Assembly: GCF_022829345.1 (NCBI RefSeq)
Contig: NZ_JAKSXV010000034.1
Span: 1 to 64,000 of the forward strand
Source of the DNA: Methylobacterium sp. J-090
GTDB taxonomy: Bacteria; Pseudomonadota; Alphaproteobacteria; Rhizobiales; Beijerinckiaceae
Reading direction: 5' to 3'
Length of the DNA: 64,000 nucleotides
How positions within the stretch are numbered: the stretch's first letter is position 1; every line of letters starts with the position of its first letter. Below the pieces are notes generated by a model that saw only the letters and a program-made list of their open reading frames with translations, did not search any database and was not told where the DNA came from. Of this stretch, positions 53,589 through 63,011 are shown piece after piece. The position numbers were made by a program, and so were the translations under genes.

Positions 53589-54362
53589 ATGCCCATCGAA
53601 CTTCCCGCCGTCCTGAAGCTGCTGAACGGCAACCCGCTGATGAAGGTCCGCCAGGTGATCGGGGAGCACCTGCCCCTCACCAAGTCGCTCGACGGCGGGG
53701 CCGGGCTCGACGGGCTCATGTCGAAGATGATGGGCGGCGGTCTCGGCTCCATCATATCGAATCCGACGGCTGCCATTATGGGGCAGCTACAGGGTGCGAT
53801 CGGGAGCGCGGCGGATCAGATCACCGGCGCGATGGGCGGCAACGCGGCCGACCTCGTTTCAGCGCTGAACGGCTCGGCGAGCCTCGGCGTAGCGGCAACG
53901 AACCTGTCCTCGGCCGGCAACGGCCTGCTCAGCGCCACCGGCATCCTCGCCGTGGTCGGGCACGCCGGCGTCACCGACATGGCCGGCGCCGCCCTGCCGG
54001 GTGGTCTCGGCATCGACACGGTCCTCGGGCCGCTCAACGCCGATGCGATCGTCAGCGGCATCACGCAGTGGGTGCCCACCATGGTGGCAGGGGTCATCGC
54101 CGGCACCCTACCGGTCGACATCGCCATCGCCCAGGTCGAGGCCCACGCCGCGACCTTGAACGGAATCACCAACGCCAGCGCGACGGCCCTCGCTACCGTC
54201 GAGGCCATGGCGCCGAACCTCGCGGCGGTCTCCACCGTGGCGGCTGCCCTGGTCGCGGCGCCGGTCGAGATCCGCGCCGTCCTCGAGCGGGCCATCGCCC
54301 CCGAGGATCTTGCCACGATGCGTGCGTCCGTCGCCGCCCACTCTGACGACCCCCAAGACTGA
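53589..54362 (+). CDS. Ala/Gly-rich phage structural hypothetical
   Basis: The 257-residue protein is unusually rich in Ala, Gly and Leu (SIISNPTAAIMGQLQGAIGS; LAPVV-type hydrophobic stretches such as MVAGVIAGTLPVDIAIAQV). It has no Cys and few charged residues in the middle. Position between gpV and gp25 suggests a baseplate component. No family is recognised. Confidence 0.55.
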   Translation: MPIELPAVLKLLNGNPLMKVRQVIGEHLPLTKSLDGGAGLDGLMSKMMGGGLGSIISNPTAAIMGQLQGAIGSAADQITGAMGGNAADLVSALNGSASLGVAATNLSSAGNGLLSATGILAVVGHAGVTDMAGAALPGGLGIDTVLGPLNADAIVSGITQWVPTMVAGVIAGTLPVDIAIAQVEAHAATLNGITNASATALATVEAMAPNLAAVSTVAAALVAAPVEIRAVLERAIAPEDLATMRASVAAHSDDPQD

Positions 54363-54375
54363 TCGGGAGATCCCC

Positions 54376-54699
54376 ATGTCGAACAAGACCTACCGGGTTG
54401 GCGAAGGTGCCAACCTCGAAGCACTCCCCCGTGGCACCAAAGTCGGCGAAGAGATCCGCCTGAGCCAGGCCGTCGCGATGTACGAGGTCGACATGGGGCG
54501 CCTCGTCGACGTCGAGGCCGAGAAGGCCGGCGCCGAAGAGACCGCCGCCCGGGCTGCCGCCGCCGAAGAAGCCGCCATGGCTCCCCGCATCGAGCTCCAG
54601 CCCGGTGAGGCCGACGGCATCGAGAAGACGCCGGTCGAGGGCGACACGCTCACCGTGTCCGAGGACGAGGCCATCGCGTCGAAGTCCCGGCGCCGCTGA
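54376..54699 (+). CDS. Hypothetical phage protein
   Basis: A 107-residue protein (SNKTYRVGEGANLEALPRGT), followed by a coiled-coil Ala/Glu stretch (EAEKAGAEETAARAAAAEEA) and a basic end. CGGGAGATCCCC precedes the ATG at 54376; the longer frame from 54310 overlaps the previous gene and looks unconserved. Confidence 0.55.
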   Translation: MSNKTYRVGEGANLEALPRGTKVGEEIRLSQAVAMYEVDMGRLVDVEAEKAGAEETAARAAAAEEAAMAPRIELQPGEADGIEKTPVEGDTLTVSEDEAIASKSRRR

Positions 54700-54702
54700 C
54701 CC

Positions 54703-55119
54703 ATGTCCTCGTTCGGCCTCGACCGCTTCACCGGCAAGCCGATCTCCGGCTGGGCACACGTGCTTCAGTCGGTCGACGTGATCTTCGAGACCGAGATCGG
54801 CGACCGGGTGATGCTGCGCCACTTCGGTGGCGGGATGCGCCGGCTGCTGGGCCGCCGCCTCACCCAGCCGGTCCTGGCGCTCGCCGCCTCGGTGTTCGCC
54901 CTGTCGATTGCGATCTGGGAGCCGCGCCTGCGGGTCGTGCGTGTGGGCATCGCGCCGTCGGCCGAGGAGATCCGGCAGGGCACCGTCTCCTTCGTGATGG
55001 AGGTGGTCTACCGGCCGAACGGTCATCGCGGGGACTTCACCGAGGAACCGGCAAGCCGGCTCGTCGGGGTGGGCGTCAAAGACAACGGCGTCCTCGCGAC
55101 GATGGAGTACGCGGCATGA
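54703..55119 (+). CDS. Baseplate wedge protein gpW/gp25-like
   Basis: This 138-residue protein matches the gp25/gpW family: SGWAHVLQSVDVIFETEIGD, RVMLRHFGGGMRRLLGRRLT and the strand EPRLRVVRVGIAPSAEEIRQ. Such proteins form the baseplate wedge and nucleate sheath assembly. The start follows the previous stop by three bases; its end overlaps gene J. Confidence 0.85.
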   Translation: MSSFGLDRFTGKPISGWAHVLQSVDVIFETEIGDRVMLRHFGGGMRRLLGRRLTQPVLALAASVFALSIAIWEPRLRVVRVGIAPSAEEIRQGTVSFVMEVVYRPNGHRGDFTEEPASRLVGVGVKDNGVLATMEYAA

Positions 55120-56072
55120 CGGCCACCGCCGAGCAGCTCGACCTCACGCGCCTGCCGCCGTTCTCCCTCGTGGTGGTCGACGAGGCCGCCGAGGAAGCCG
55201 CCCTGAAGGCCGGCATCGTGGCGCGCTTCATCGCCCGGGGCGTGCCCTACGATGTCGAGAGCCTGCGCACCGACACGGCGATGATCCTCGCCGAGGAGCT
55301 CGCCTACCGCAAAACCCTCACCCTCCAGGCGCTGAACGACGCCGGCCGCCGCCTGACCCTGTCCTACGGCTACGGCGCCTCCCTCGACCACATCGCGGCG
55401 ACGTTCTACGCCGACATCGGCTTGCGCCGCCTCGCCCTGGTCGACGCGCCGCGCCCGTATCCCACCAACCCAGAGGACTGGGAAAGCGACGCGCGATTCG
55501 CGCTTCGCATCTCGCTCGCCCCGGAGGCGCGTAGCGGCAGCCTCGGCGCCTACGAGTTCGACGCCCTCACGGCCGCCCCGCACCTTGAGGACGCGCTTGC
55601 GCTCAACCACAGCTCGGGGATGGTGCGCCAGGGTCAGATCCTCGTGGTGCTGCTCGGCCGCGATCCCGACCCCGATCCGACCACCGCGATTCCCTCCCAG
55701 GAAGAGCCGGCCCAGGTCGCCCTGGCCACAGCCGCCTTGCAGAACCGCACCACCAAACTCGGCACCGACGACGTCTTCGTCCGGGTCGCCGGCCGTGTGC
55801 GCGTTGCGCGTGAGTACCGCGTCGGCCTGCGCCGCGGCCCCGACCCCGTCGTCATCCTCGCCGAGGCGAAGCGCCGGTATGGCGCCTACGTCCGCGACCG
55901 CCGCCGCATCGGCAAGGCCCTGGCGCTGAGCAGCGAACAGGCCGCCCTCACCGTGAGCGGCGTCGAGTACGTCCGCGCGCGCGACGGGCAGATCGGCGAC
56001 ATCGATCCGGGCCTCGCCGCCATCGTCGACGTCACGAACCTCACCCTCACCCCGGAGGTGATCGGTGCCTGA
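55116..56072 (+). CDS. Baseplate assembly protein J
   Basis: The 318-residue protein is the gpJ family: RLPPFSLVVVDEAAEEAALK start, LRTDTAMILAEELAYRKTLT and LRRLALVDAPRPYPTNPEDW middle, and RVAREYRVGLRRGPDPVVIL end. It forms the baseplate edge. It overlaps both neighbours. Confidence 0.9.
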   Translation: MTATAEQLDLTRLPPFSLVVVDEAAEEAALKAGIVARFIARGVPYDVESLRTDTAMILAEELAYRKTLTLQALNDAGRRLTLSYGYGASLDHIAATFYADIGLRRLALVDAPRPYPTNPEDWESDARFALRISLAPEARSGSLGAYEFDALTAAPHLEDALALNHSSGMVRQGQILVVLLGRDPDPDPTTAIPSQEEPAQVALATAALQNRTTKLGTDDVFVRVAGRVRVAREYRVGLRRGPDPVVILAEAKRRYGAYVRDRRRIGKALALSSEQAALTVSGVEYVRARDGQIGDIDPGLAAIVDVTNLTLTPEVIGA

Positions 56073-57267
56073 AGCCCGTTCGCTCCTCGCGGGCAGCACC
56101 TCGCCCCGCGAGCGCGCGGTCTCCGAAGCCGTCGCCCCCTGGTGGGACGTCCCTGTCGAGATCCTCACCACGCTGTGGGATCCGGCGACCTGCCCGGAAG
56201 CGGCGCTGCCGCATCTGGCCCGGGCGCTGCGCATGCCGCTGTGGCTCGACCGGTGGAACGTGGCTCGGAAGCGCGCCAACCTCGCCCGCTGGATCGCGCT
56301 GTCCCGCCGCCGCGGCGTCGAGGCGACCTTCGACGAGCTGCTCGCGATGGTCGACGTCGAGATGGTGGCGTTCCGCGCGCCGCCGCAGGGCCTGTTCCCC
56401 ACCCGGCGCTGGACGCCGGCCGAGCGCCGGGCGTGGCGCGCGCGCTTCCCCGAGATCCGGGTCTACCCGTTCCGAAACGCCCATACCCGCCAGGGTGGGT
56501 TCATCCCGGGCGGGTGTCTGCCCATGGTGCCGATGCGGTCGGTGGCAACGCAGTTCGCCGGCCGGCGCGCCACCATCGTCCGGGACGGCATCGAGACGCC
56601 GATTCCGGTCCGCGTCCTGGGCGGGGCGACCGAACTCGCCACCGGGCAGTTCAAGGTGTCGATCCCGACGCGCGGGCCGAACAGCTGCCTGCCGATGATC
56701 CTCGGTGTGGACTTCATCCCGCGGCGCTCGACCGCCGCGTCCCGGGTCTACACCTACGCCGACGGCCCGGCCGACCCGGACCTGCTGCTGCCCGGGCGGC
56801 CCCTTGACGTAACGCCCGAGCGCATCCGCGCCCCGCACGCCCGCCGCCACGGCTTCTTCCCGGGCGACTGCCTGCCGATGATCCCGCTCCGGTCGAACGC
56901 GGCCGAGTTCATCTACGACAGCGTCCGGATCTACGACCCGGCCGCCGCCAAGACCAATGGCCCGCCCCGCACCGGCGGCTGGATCCTCGGCCAGTCCCGC
57001 CTTCGCCAAGCCCCGTTCACGATCGAGATCTCCATCGACGCCAAGCGGCACCGGCCGGGCGGGTTCTTCCCCGGCGGCATCCTGCCGATGACCCCGCGCC
57101 CATTCGACCGGTCCCGCATCGACGAGGCCGACCAAGCCATGCGCGCGGCAAAGCTCGGGCGCGACCAGGTCCTGCGCTCCCTCGTCACCTACCGCCCCAT
57201 CAACGCCGGCGACGGCATCCCGGCCGACGGGTCCTTCCGCCTCGGCCAGATCATCAGGAGCCTGTGA
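56065..57267 (+). CDS. Tail protein I with repeated C-terminal extension
   Basis: The first ~100 residues are a standard gpI (LLAGSTSPRERAVSEAVAPW; LPHLARALRMPLWLDRWNVA; RWIALSRRRGVEATFDELLA), which connects baseplate and fibres. Family members are normally about 180-200 residues; this one has 400. The extra part carries three copies of a motif: GGFIPGGCLPMVPMRS (about 144-159), HGFFPGDCLPMIPLRS (about 262-277) and GGFFPGGILPMTPRPF (about 332-347), plus a short CLPM at 208. The Cys in two copies suggests disulphides or metal binding. The extension may anchor fibres. Confidence 0.85.
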   Translation: MPEARSLLAGSTSPRERAVSEAVAPWWDVPVEILTTLWDPATCPEAALPHLARALRMPLWLDRWNVARKRANLARWIALSRRRGVEATFDELLAMVDVEMVAFRAPPQGLFPTRRWTPAERRAWRARFPEIRVYPFRNAHTRQGGFIPGGCLPMVPMRSVATQFAGRRATIVRDGIETPIPVRVLGGATELATGQFKVSIPTRGPNSCLPMILGVDFIPRRSTAASRVYTYADGPADPDLLLPGRPLDVTPERIRAPHARRHGFFPGDCLPMIPLRSNAAEFIYDSVRIYDPAAAKTNGPPRTGGWILGQSRLRQAPFTIEISIDAKRHRPGGFFPGGILPMTPRPFDRSRIDEADQAMRAAKLGRDQVLRSLVTYRPINAGDGIPADGSFRLGQIIRSL

Positions 57268-59550
57268 ATGCTGCGCCAAACACTGTTCGCCGACCGGCAG
57301 GAGGTCACCCCCGAGGACCTCATCCACCAGTCGGACTGGATCAAGGAGAGTGACGACAGCATCGTCCTCGACGCCGTCGACGCCGGCCGGAAGTTCGTCG
57401 GGTTTGAGGTGACGAAGGTCACCCAGTCGAGCGTGGTGGTGGCCAAGGGCCGCCTCTACCTCGCCGGCCCGCGCTTCTTCCGCGACGACCCGGGCGGGTA
57501 CCCGCTCGACCTCAACGGCATCCGGCCGCAGCTGCAGAGCCGATACGTCGCCGTGGTGATCTCGCCCGATCCGAAGGACACCAGCCTCGAGGAGCGCGAC
57601 GTCGTCACCGACGTCGAGACCGGCGTGCGGGTGCCGCAGCAAGTCAACACCGAGCGCCGCCAGAGCGTGCGGATCGAGGCGGTGCCCGGCGCCGAGAGCG
57701 TGGCGCCGACCCGCCCCGTGTTCGAGGGCGTGGCGGTCACCGTCGCCTACATCCTCATGGACACGTCCGGCATCGTCCGGATCGAGCGCAACACCGACCG
57801 GGTCCTCGACAACCTCGCCGACGTCGCTGGGCGCACCCGCGGCGTCGAGGACTGGCGCGCCGCGGCCGAGCCCCTGCTCAACGGCGTCCAGACGCAGCTC
57901 GGCGGCCTCGCCTCCCAGCTGGCAAACCAGGCCAGCCGCAAGCTGCTGTTCGACATCGCGAGCAACGTCGCGATCATCAACAAGAAGCTCAAGCTGCCGG
58001 CGAACTACGTCGCCTACCGGGGCGACGATTTCACCGACGCGACCTACACCGACAAGACCGCCGTGGGCTACGCCGCCCGCGTCGAGGAAGGCCTGCGCCT
58101 GCCCTACGAGGCGATCAACTCGACGCAGCTCGGCCTCAACAACATCTACGATCCGAAGATGACGGTGTCGGCAACGGGGCTGCTGCTCCCGGCCCATTCC
58201 ACCATCGAGGACCGGGTGGTGCGCGGGGCCGCCGGCGAGATCAACCTCGCCCAGTATTCCAACGAGCCTCGCACCTTCGTGAAGCTCGCCATGTCGCAGG
58301 GGCGCGCCCGCTACGGCAACGACTTCGAGGTCTCGACCGGGTCGGCGTTCTACCAGACCGGGACGTACCTCGGCCGGCTCAACGGCGGCTTCCGGACGAT
58401 CTTCGCCAAGGACGGCATCCCGTACCAGCAATACGAGACCGGCGAGGTCGATCCCGACGGCTACAAGATCGTGCGCCTGTCGAAGCTCTGGACCGACCAG
58501 GTCACCGAGCCCTACTGGAGCCGGTATTACACCACCGAGATCGTCAACGGCTTCGCCCACTGCGAGACGTTCTTCAACCAGCACGACCGATGGATCGACG
58601 GCATCACCCCGTGGATCCACGGCAAGCCGGCGCAGGGCAACCTCACCTTCGGCGTGTGCGGCACCTACCGCGGCGAGCCCGACTTCGACACCGTGCTGTC
58701 GATGACGACGCTCGCCCCGCCGCAGGTGAAGCTCACCAACGCGGCCGGCCCCGACGATCCGATGACGACGGTGGAGCCGTTCTTCCTCAAGGGCGGGCGG
58801 TTCTACACCTACTTCACCAGCACGCCGGCCGCGTACATCCACGCGGTGGCCGACGAGGTGAATCCGCATTCGGGCACCTACTTCTACGGGCTCAACGGCG
58901 GCACGTGGTTCGCCCAGCCGGGCGTCCACCTCATCTTCTCCCTGCGCCAGCGCGTCTTCGCTTCGACCCTCGTCGAGGCCGAGATGCAGTCCATCTCGCT
59001 CGCCGGCGGCATCCAGGGTCTCGACATCCTGGCCGAGCAGATCATCCCCGAGGGTGGCGACATCGTCTGGAGCGTGTTCGTCGACAACGCCTGGAAGCCC
59101 TTCGACGAGTTCAGCCCGAATCCCCTCGTTGCTCCGTTCCCTCAGGTGGCCCGCCTCAAGGCCAACTTCGTCGGATCGAACGCGGTGATGCCGGGCATCC
59201 GCCTGCCGGGCTCGACCGTGCTGACGACCCGCCTGGCGCTGGCCGGCAAGCACTTCACCCCGGCCCTCACCCTGCCGACGCCGGTCAATCACATCACCAA
59301 GACCGTGCGGCTGTTCCCCGGCTGGGACCCGGCCCACCACACTTGCTCCATGACGATCAAGCGCGGCGCCACCACGGAGACGCCGGACCTCGTCACCGAC
59401 GTGCGCCAGGTCGACGGCTCCATCGAGCGCACCGCGGTGTTCGACCTCGGCGCGGCCACCAGCACCTACGTCGCGGTGATCGACTTCGCGACCGACAACC
59501 GCATGTCGGCGCCGGTCATCACCGAGACCACCGAGATCCCGGTCACCTGA
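57268..59550 (+). CDS. Large tail/fibre protein (DUF4815-like)
   Basis: The 760-residue protein directly follows gpI, where tail fibres usually begin. Its N-terminus (LRQTLFADRQEVTPEDLIHQ; FVGFEVTKVTQSSVVVAKGR) resembles DUF4815-type baseplate/fibre proteins. The rest is beta-rich with repeated Gly/Thr-rich strands (TYFYGLNGGTWFAQPGVHLI). It may be a fibre network or tail-spike. Start 57268 follows the gpI stop directly. Confidence 0.7.
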   Translation: MLRQTLFADRQEVTPEDLIHQSDWIKESDDSIVLDAVDAGRKFVGFEVTKVTQSSVVVAKGRLYLAGPRFFRDDPGGYPLDLNGIRPQLQSRYVAVVISPDPKDTSLEERDVVTDVETGVRVPQQVNTERRQSVRIEAVPGAESVAPTRPVFEGVAVTVAYILMDTSGIVRIERNTDRVLDNLADVAGRTRGVEDWRAAAEPLLNGVQTQLGGLASQLANQASRKLLFDIASNVAIINKKLKLPANYVAYRGDDFTDATYTDKTAVGYAARVEEGLRLPYEAINSTQLGLNNIYDPKMTVSATGLLLPAHSTIEDRVVRGAAGEINLAQYSNEPRTFVKLAMSQGRARYGNDFEVSTGSAFYQTGTYLGRLNGGFRTIFAKDGIPYQQYETGEVDPDGYKIVRLSKLWTDQVTEPYWSRYYTTEIVNGFAHCETFFNQHDRWIDGITPWIHGKPAQGNLTFGVCGTYRGEPDFDTVLSMTTLAPPQVKLTNAAGPDDPMTTVEPFFLKGGRFYTYFTSTPAAYIHAVADEVNPHSGTYFYGLNGGTWFAQPGVHLIFSLRQRVFASTLVEAEMQSISLAGGIQGLDILAEQIIPEGGDIVWSVFVDNAWKPFDEFSPNPLVAPFPQVARLKANFVGSNAVMPGIRLPGSTVLTTRLALAGKHFTPALTLPTPVNHITKTVRLFPGWDPAHHTCSMTIKRGATTETPDLVTDVRQVDGSIERTAVFDLGAATSTYVAVIDFATDNRMSAPVITETTEIPVT

Positions 59551-59560
59551 GGAGCGCACG

Positions 59561-59761
59561 ATGGCCAGCACCAGCACGAAGTCGAAGACCACCGACGCGC
59601 CCGAGTACGAGCCCGAGCGCCTCTACAGCGTCCAGCTGACCGAGGCCGTCGAGCATCCGCCCGGCTCCGGGCAGATGTTCTCGCCGGCCAACCCGGTGCA
59701 AGTGAAGGGCAAGCTCGCCGCCACCTGGGGGGACAAGGTGAGCGATGCCCAGCCTGTATGA
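59561..59761 (+). CDS. Hypothetical small phage protein
   Basis: A 66-residue protein (STSTKSKTTDAPEYEPERLY; VQLTEAVEHPPGSGQMFSPA) with a Ser/Thr/Lys-rich start. It overlaps the next gene by 17 bases. No family is recognised. Confidence 0.5.
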   Translation: MASTSTKSKTTDAPEYEPERLYSVQLTEAVEHPPGSGQMFSPANPVQVKGKLAATWGDKVSDAQPV

Positions 59762-60698
59762 GAAGCTCTATCGGTTCCTGCCCAGGACGCCGGTCACCGA
59801 CACCGAGCTCAACACCCGATTCGAGAGTGTCGACGGCCGCCTCGTCCCCCTGGAGGCCATCGTCATCTCATGGGAGCAGGCCCTGGCCGTGGTCCAGGAC
59901 CGCGTCCTGCAGCGCTCCGAGGACGTGATCGCGGGCCTGCGCAACCGCCTCGTCGAGATCACGCAGCTCGCGTGGCTCACCGGCCGGTCCGGCACCAGCG
60001 TGGTGCTGGCCACCGACACGGACGTTAGCCTCATCATCGACGAGGCCAACCGCCCGTTGTTCACCCCTGGGCCGTTCGCGGTGATCTCGCGGACGTCCGA
60101 CCCCTACGCCTACGCCATCGTCCGCACCGCCGGCTACGACCGGACCCGCGGGCAATGGGACGTCCATGTCGTGGCCGCCGCCGGGGATCTGGCGACGGCG
60201 CACACCGACTGGTCGATCGCGGCGGTGGCCGGCTCGTCCCTTTCGCAGATGGTGTGGCTCGCCGAGGGCAAGACCGCCCGCGACGCGACGCTCGCCGCCC
60301 GGGACTTGGCGAAGATCTACGCCGAGCGCACCGCCGCCGATGTGCTGTCGACCGGCCTGAACAGAGCCGGCGCCGAGTCGGCCGCCGCGATCGCCAACAC
60401 CAAGGCCGGCGAGGCCGCCGCCAGCGCCGCCGCCGCCGCGACCTTCGATCCCTCGACCTACGCCACCAAGACAGCCGTCGCCGCACAGTTCACGGCGCTC
60501 AAGGGCACCGTCTCGGCCTCCTACGATACGCTCGGAAAGCTGGAGGCCGGCGTCACCGCCAACGCCACAGCAACTAGCAACCTGGCCGACGCCATCGCCA
60601 GCAACACCGCCGCCATCGCCACCAAGGCCAACGCCTCGGCTGTGCCGACCCGGGGCCTGATCGTCGCCCTCAGTCTCGGCCCCGACAGCCTCGCATAA
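59745..60698 (+). CDS. Tail-fibre-like coiled-coil protein
   Basis: The 317-residue protein has a globular start (LYEKLYRFLPRTPVTDTELN) and a long Ala-rich helical half (AESAAAIANTKAGEAAASAA; VTANATATSNLADAIASNTA), typical of trimeric fibre stalks. It lies among fibre genes. No receptor-binding tip is seen, which suggests it works with the following genes. Confidence 0.6.
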   Translation: MPSLYEKLYRFLPRTPVTDTELNTRFESVDGRLVPLEAIVISWEQALAVVQDRVLQRSEDVIAGLRNRLVEITQLAWLTGRSGTSVVLATDTDVSLIIDEANRPLFTPGPFAVISRTSDPYAYAIVRTAGYDRTRGQWDVHVVAAAGDLATAHTDWSIAAVAGSSLSQMVWLAEGKTARDATLAARDLAKIYAERTAADVLSTGLNRAGAESAAAIANTKAGEAAASAAAAATFDPSTYATKTAVAAQFTALKGTVSASYDTLGKLEAGVTANATATSNLADAIASNTAAIATKANASAVPTRGLIVALSLGPDSLA

Positions 60699-60710
60699 GG
60701 ACCGCCCCCG

Positions 60711-61131
60711 ATGGCTTTCACGCCCAACGCCACGCCGTACTATGCCCGGGCGCCGCTCCCGGTCGGCCCCATCGCGGTCCCGGCCGCCGCCAAGACGGTC
60801 TTCAGCAACGACACCAACACGGCCGTGCTGCTCCCCGCGCTCCCTGACAATCGTCAAGCGGTCACCGCCCTTTCCGTCGAGGTCACGGCCAACGTCAGCG
60901 CGGGCAAGCTGATGCTCTACGCTCTTGATCGGGGCTACGGCCTATCAGGTGGCCAGCATCGCCCACGGCGCCCTTGCGCCAACGACGACGGCCGTTGCGA
61001 CGCAGATCACCTTCATCATCCCGGCATCGGCGCCGATCATCGTTCCAGAAGGGGCCTCGCTCCTGATCGCCACGGCGGTCGCCCAGCCGGCTGGCTCCCT
61101 CATCGCGAGCGGCCCCGGAAAGCTGCTCTGA
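60711..61131 (+). CDS. Small fibre-region protein with a +1 frameshift
   Basis: The first part (AFTPNATPYYARAPLPVGPI to SAGKLMLYAL) is in one frame up to about 60926, and its natural continuation (IGATAYQVASIAHGALAPTT to GSLIASGPGKLL) is in the +1 frame from 60928 to 61131. Joined by skipping one G in CTTGATC, the product is 139 residues. Without the shift, the first frame stays open, reads 66 nonsense residues and runs into the next gene with no stop. The junction CTT-GAT-C could be a mutation, a sequencing error or a recoding site. Confidence 0.6.
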
Positions 61132-62339
61132 TGCCGGGGTTCTTCGACGACCTTGCCATGCCCTTCGGGGTGCCGGCGCGGGCCGATGCGGCGGGCTCGG
61201 CCGGGACCTCGGCGATCGTGGCACGCCTGCTCGCCTTCGCCGGCAGCGCCACGCTCAGAAGCTACAACGTCATGGCGGATGGGAGCGCTGTGCCGGGAGT
61301 ACCGTTCACGCTCATCCAAACGTCTCTGTCGGGGGGTAACGCTGCCCAGATGCCAACGGCAGCACCCGTGTTCTTTTCTGCCTCTCCGGACGGCAATTGG
61401 CTTGCCTTGTGGAGTTCCTCGGCGAACGCTGGCCGAAAGTTGCAATTCTACAAGCGTATTTCTCCAACATCATACCAATACGCCGGTGACGTCCCGGGCT
61501 CGTCTGGGTATGAGGGGGTGTCCTTCAAGGGCAGCCAATACCGAAACGGATACTTCGTCAGTAACACGCGCTTCGTGTTCGGCACCGTGTGGTCCTGCGA
61601 CTTGAGCGGCGGCGTATGGGGGAATTTCACCAACCAGAGCTTTGCCGTCGGCGATTATAATTCGGTCTCACTTTCCTTCAGTGATGATGGGTCGACGACA
61701 GCGGCAATCGGGCAGGCATATACAAACGACAGCCTCTACAGTCAGATCCAGGCGAAATACAACGGCACGGTCTGCACGGGATCTGTCGGCCTGGGCCAAA
61801 GCCAGTACTGGGCAAACTCGGACGTGTTTGTCTCCCCTCTGGGGACGTATATCGTTGCCTTCATGAATAGGGGCAACGGAGACAGCACCTACTGCTCCAT
61901 CGCCAAGCGAACCGGCACCGTTCTGTCGGGTGTTACTCAGCTTTCGGGGTCCGGGTACCCTATGGGTTACCCTGGGCGTTGCGAGTGGATCTCCGAAAGC
62001 CAATGCGTCTTCGGTCTGACGCCTTACAACCAGGGAGCCGCGTTCCCAGCCGGAATGCCGATTTCCTTGACGGCTCTGTATCTCAACTGTGCGACCGGCA
62101 GCTTCAAGGGCGCGGATACTTACCTTTTTCCGCCAACGGCTCCGCCAAGCAATCAAAGTCAGTTCAATCTGCCCGGCCGAATGACAGACACGCTCAAGAT
62201 CGCCCCCGCGCAAGTGCTGATGGTGAGCGAAGCCATGCAGCTGGCGAACCTGTCCATCGTCGACAACGCCCCCGTCTACAACAGCGCCATCGCGTTCCCG
62301 TACCCCGTCGCCCTGGCGACGGCCTTCCTCCGTTCCTGA
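61131..62339 (+). CDS. Putative tail spike / receptor-binding protein
   Basis: The 402-residue product (from PGFFDDLAMPFGVPARADAA) is beta-rich with repeated Trp/Gly/Asp blades (SASPDGNWLALWSSSANAGR, SSGYEGVSFKGSQYRNGYFV, FSDDGSTTAAIGQAYTNDSL), in the manner of beta-propeller or beta-solenoid spikes. Its DNA is visibly richer in A and T than the flanking late genes (about 61280-62200), as expected for exchanged host-range genes. Start 61131 overlaps the previous stop (TGATG). No enzyme motif is obvious. Confidence 0.55.
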   Translation: MPGFFDDLAMPFGVPARADAAGSAGTSAIVARLLAFAGSATLRSYNVMADGSAVPGVPFTLIQTSLSGGNAAQMPTAAPVFFSASPDGNWLALWSSSANAGRKLQFYKRISPTSYQYAGDVPGSSGYEGVSFKGSQYRNGYFVSNTRFVFGTVWSCDLSGGVWGNFTNQSFAVGDYNSVSLSFSDDGSTTAAIGQAYTNDSLYSQIQAKYNGTVCTGSVGLGQSQYWANSDVFVSPLGTYIVAFMNRGNGDSTYCSIAKRTGTVLSGVTQLSGSGYPMGYPGRCEWISESQCVFGLTPYNQGAAFPAGMPISLTALYLNCATGSFKGADTYLFPPTAPPSNQSQFNLPGRMTDTLKIAPAQVLMVSEAMQLANLSIVDNAPVYNSAIAFPYPVALATAFLRS

Positions 62340-62354
62340 TCCGAGGGCACGCAG

Positions 62355-62900
62355 ATGTACCAGCAGATCAACAGGGCGAACCTGCAGATGGTCGGCCAGC
62401 CCGGCGCGGTCGCCTCGGAGGTGAATGGATGGCCCGACACGGCTCTCCGCAACCTCGATGCCACGGATGCACGGTTCGGCCTGCGCGGGACTGCGTTCTG
62501 GCCCATCGTCCTCACGGATCCGGTCTACGACGCAGCCACCGAAACGCTGACCGACGAGGTCCTCGACCGGACGGTCGATGCCTCGGCGTTCCGTGTCACG
62601 GCCAACCGGGGCAAGCGACCGCTCACCCCGGAGGAGATCGCAGCCCGCCGGCCGCCGCCCGCCGTCCTCGGCAAGGTCGAGTTCATCACCCTCGTCCAGA
62701 TGGCCGGCGGCATGACCGACGACATGCTCGTCGAGGCTCACACCAACCCGCTGTTCGCCGCGTTCTGGATCAAGATGCAGATGGCCAGCGTGGTCCAGCG
62801 CGATTACCCGACCACGGCCGGCGGCCTCGATGCCCTGGCGTTTGCCGGATACCTGCCCAAGGGCAAGGCCGCCGTCCTGGCCGCGTGGCCAACCGCCTGA
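62355..62900 (+). CDS. Hypothetical tail-fibre accessory protein
   Basis: The 181-residue protein (QQINRANLQMVGQPGAVASE; KRPLTPEEIAARRPPPAVLG) follows the spike gene, a position common for fibre assembly chaperones. No family is certain. Confidence 0.5.
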   Translation: MYQQINRANLQMVGQPGAVASEVNGWPDTALRNLDATDARFGLRGTAFWPIVLTDPVYDAATETLTDEVLDRTVDASAFRVTANRGKRPLTPEEIAARRPPPAVLGKVEFITLVQMAGGMTDDMLVEAHTNPLFAAFWIKMQMASVVQRDYPTTAGGLDALAFAGYLPKGKAAVLAAWPTA

Positions 62901-63011
62901 GTCCCGCGGCGCGCTGATCCCGGCGCGCCTGCCTGAGCCTGCCCCAACCGCCCTTCCGCCTCGTCCTCCCCTGCCGCTCGCCGGTGGGGTCTTTCACCGT
63001 GGAGACACCCT

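Noticed and set aside
56047..59592. 1,181-residue minus-strand frame opposite the tail genes
   Set aside because: High GC content keeps antisense frames open; composition is His/Arg/Gly/Val-rich without any domain, and the plus-strand genes tile with ATGA overlaps.
60918..60935. Firm claim of programmed +1 frameshifting at CTT-GAT
   Set aside because: CTT is the slippery codon in prfB, but the next codon is not a stop or a rare hungry codon, and the new pairing on TTG would be weak; a simple indel is as likely.
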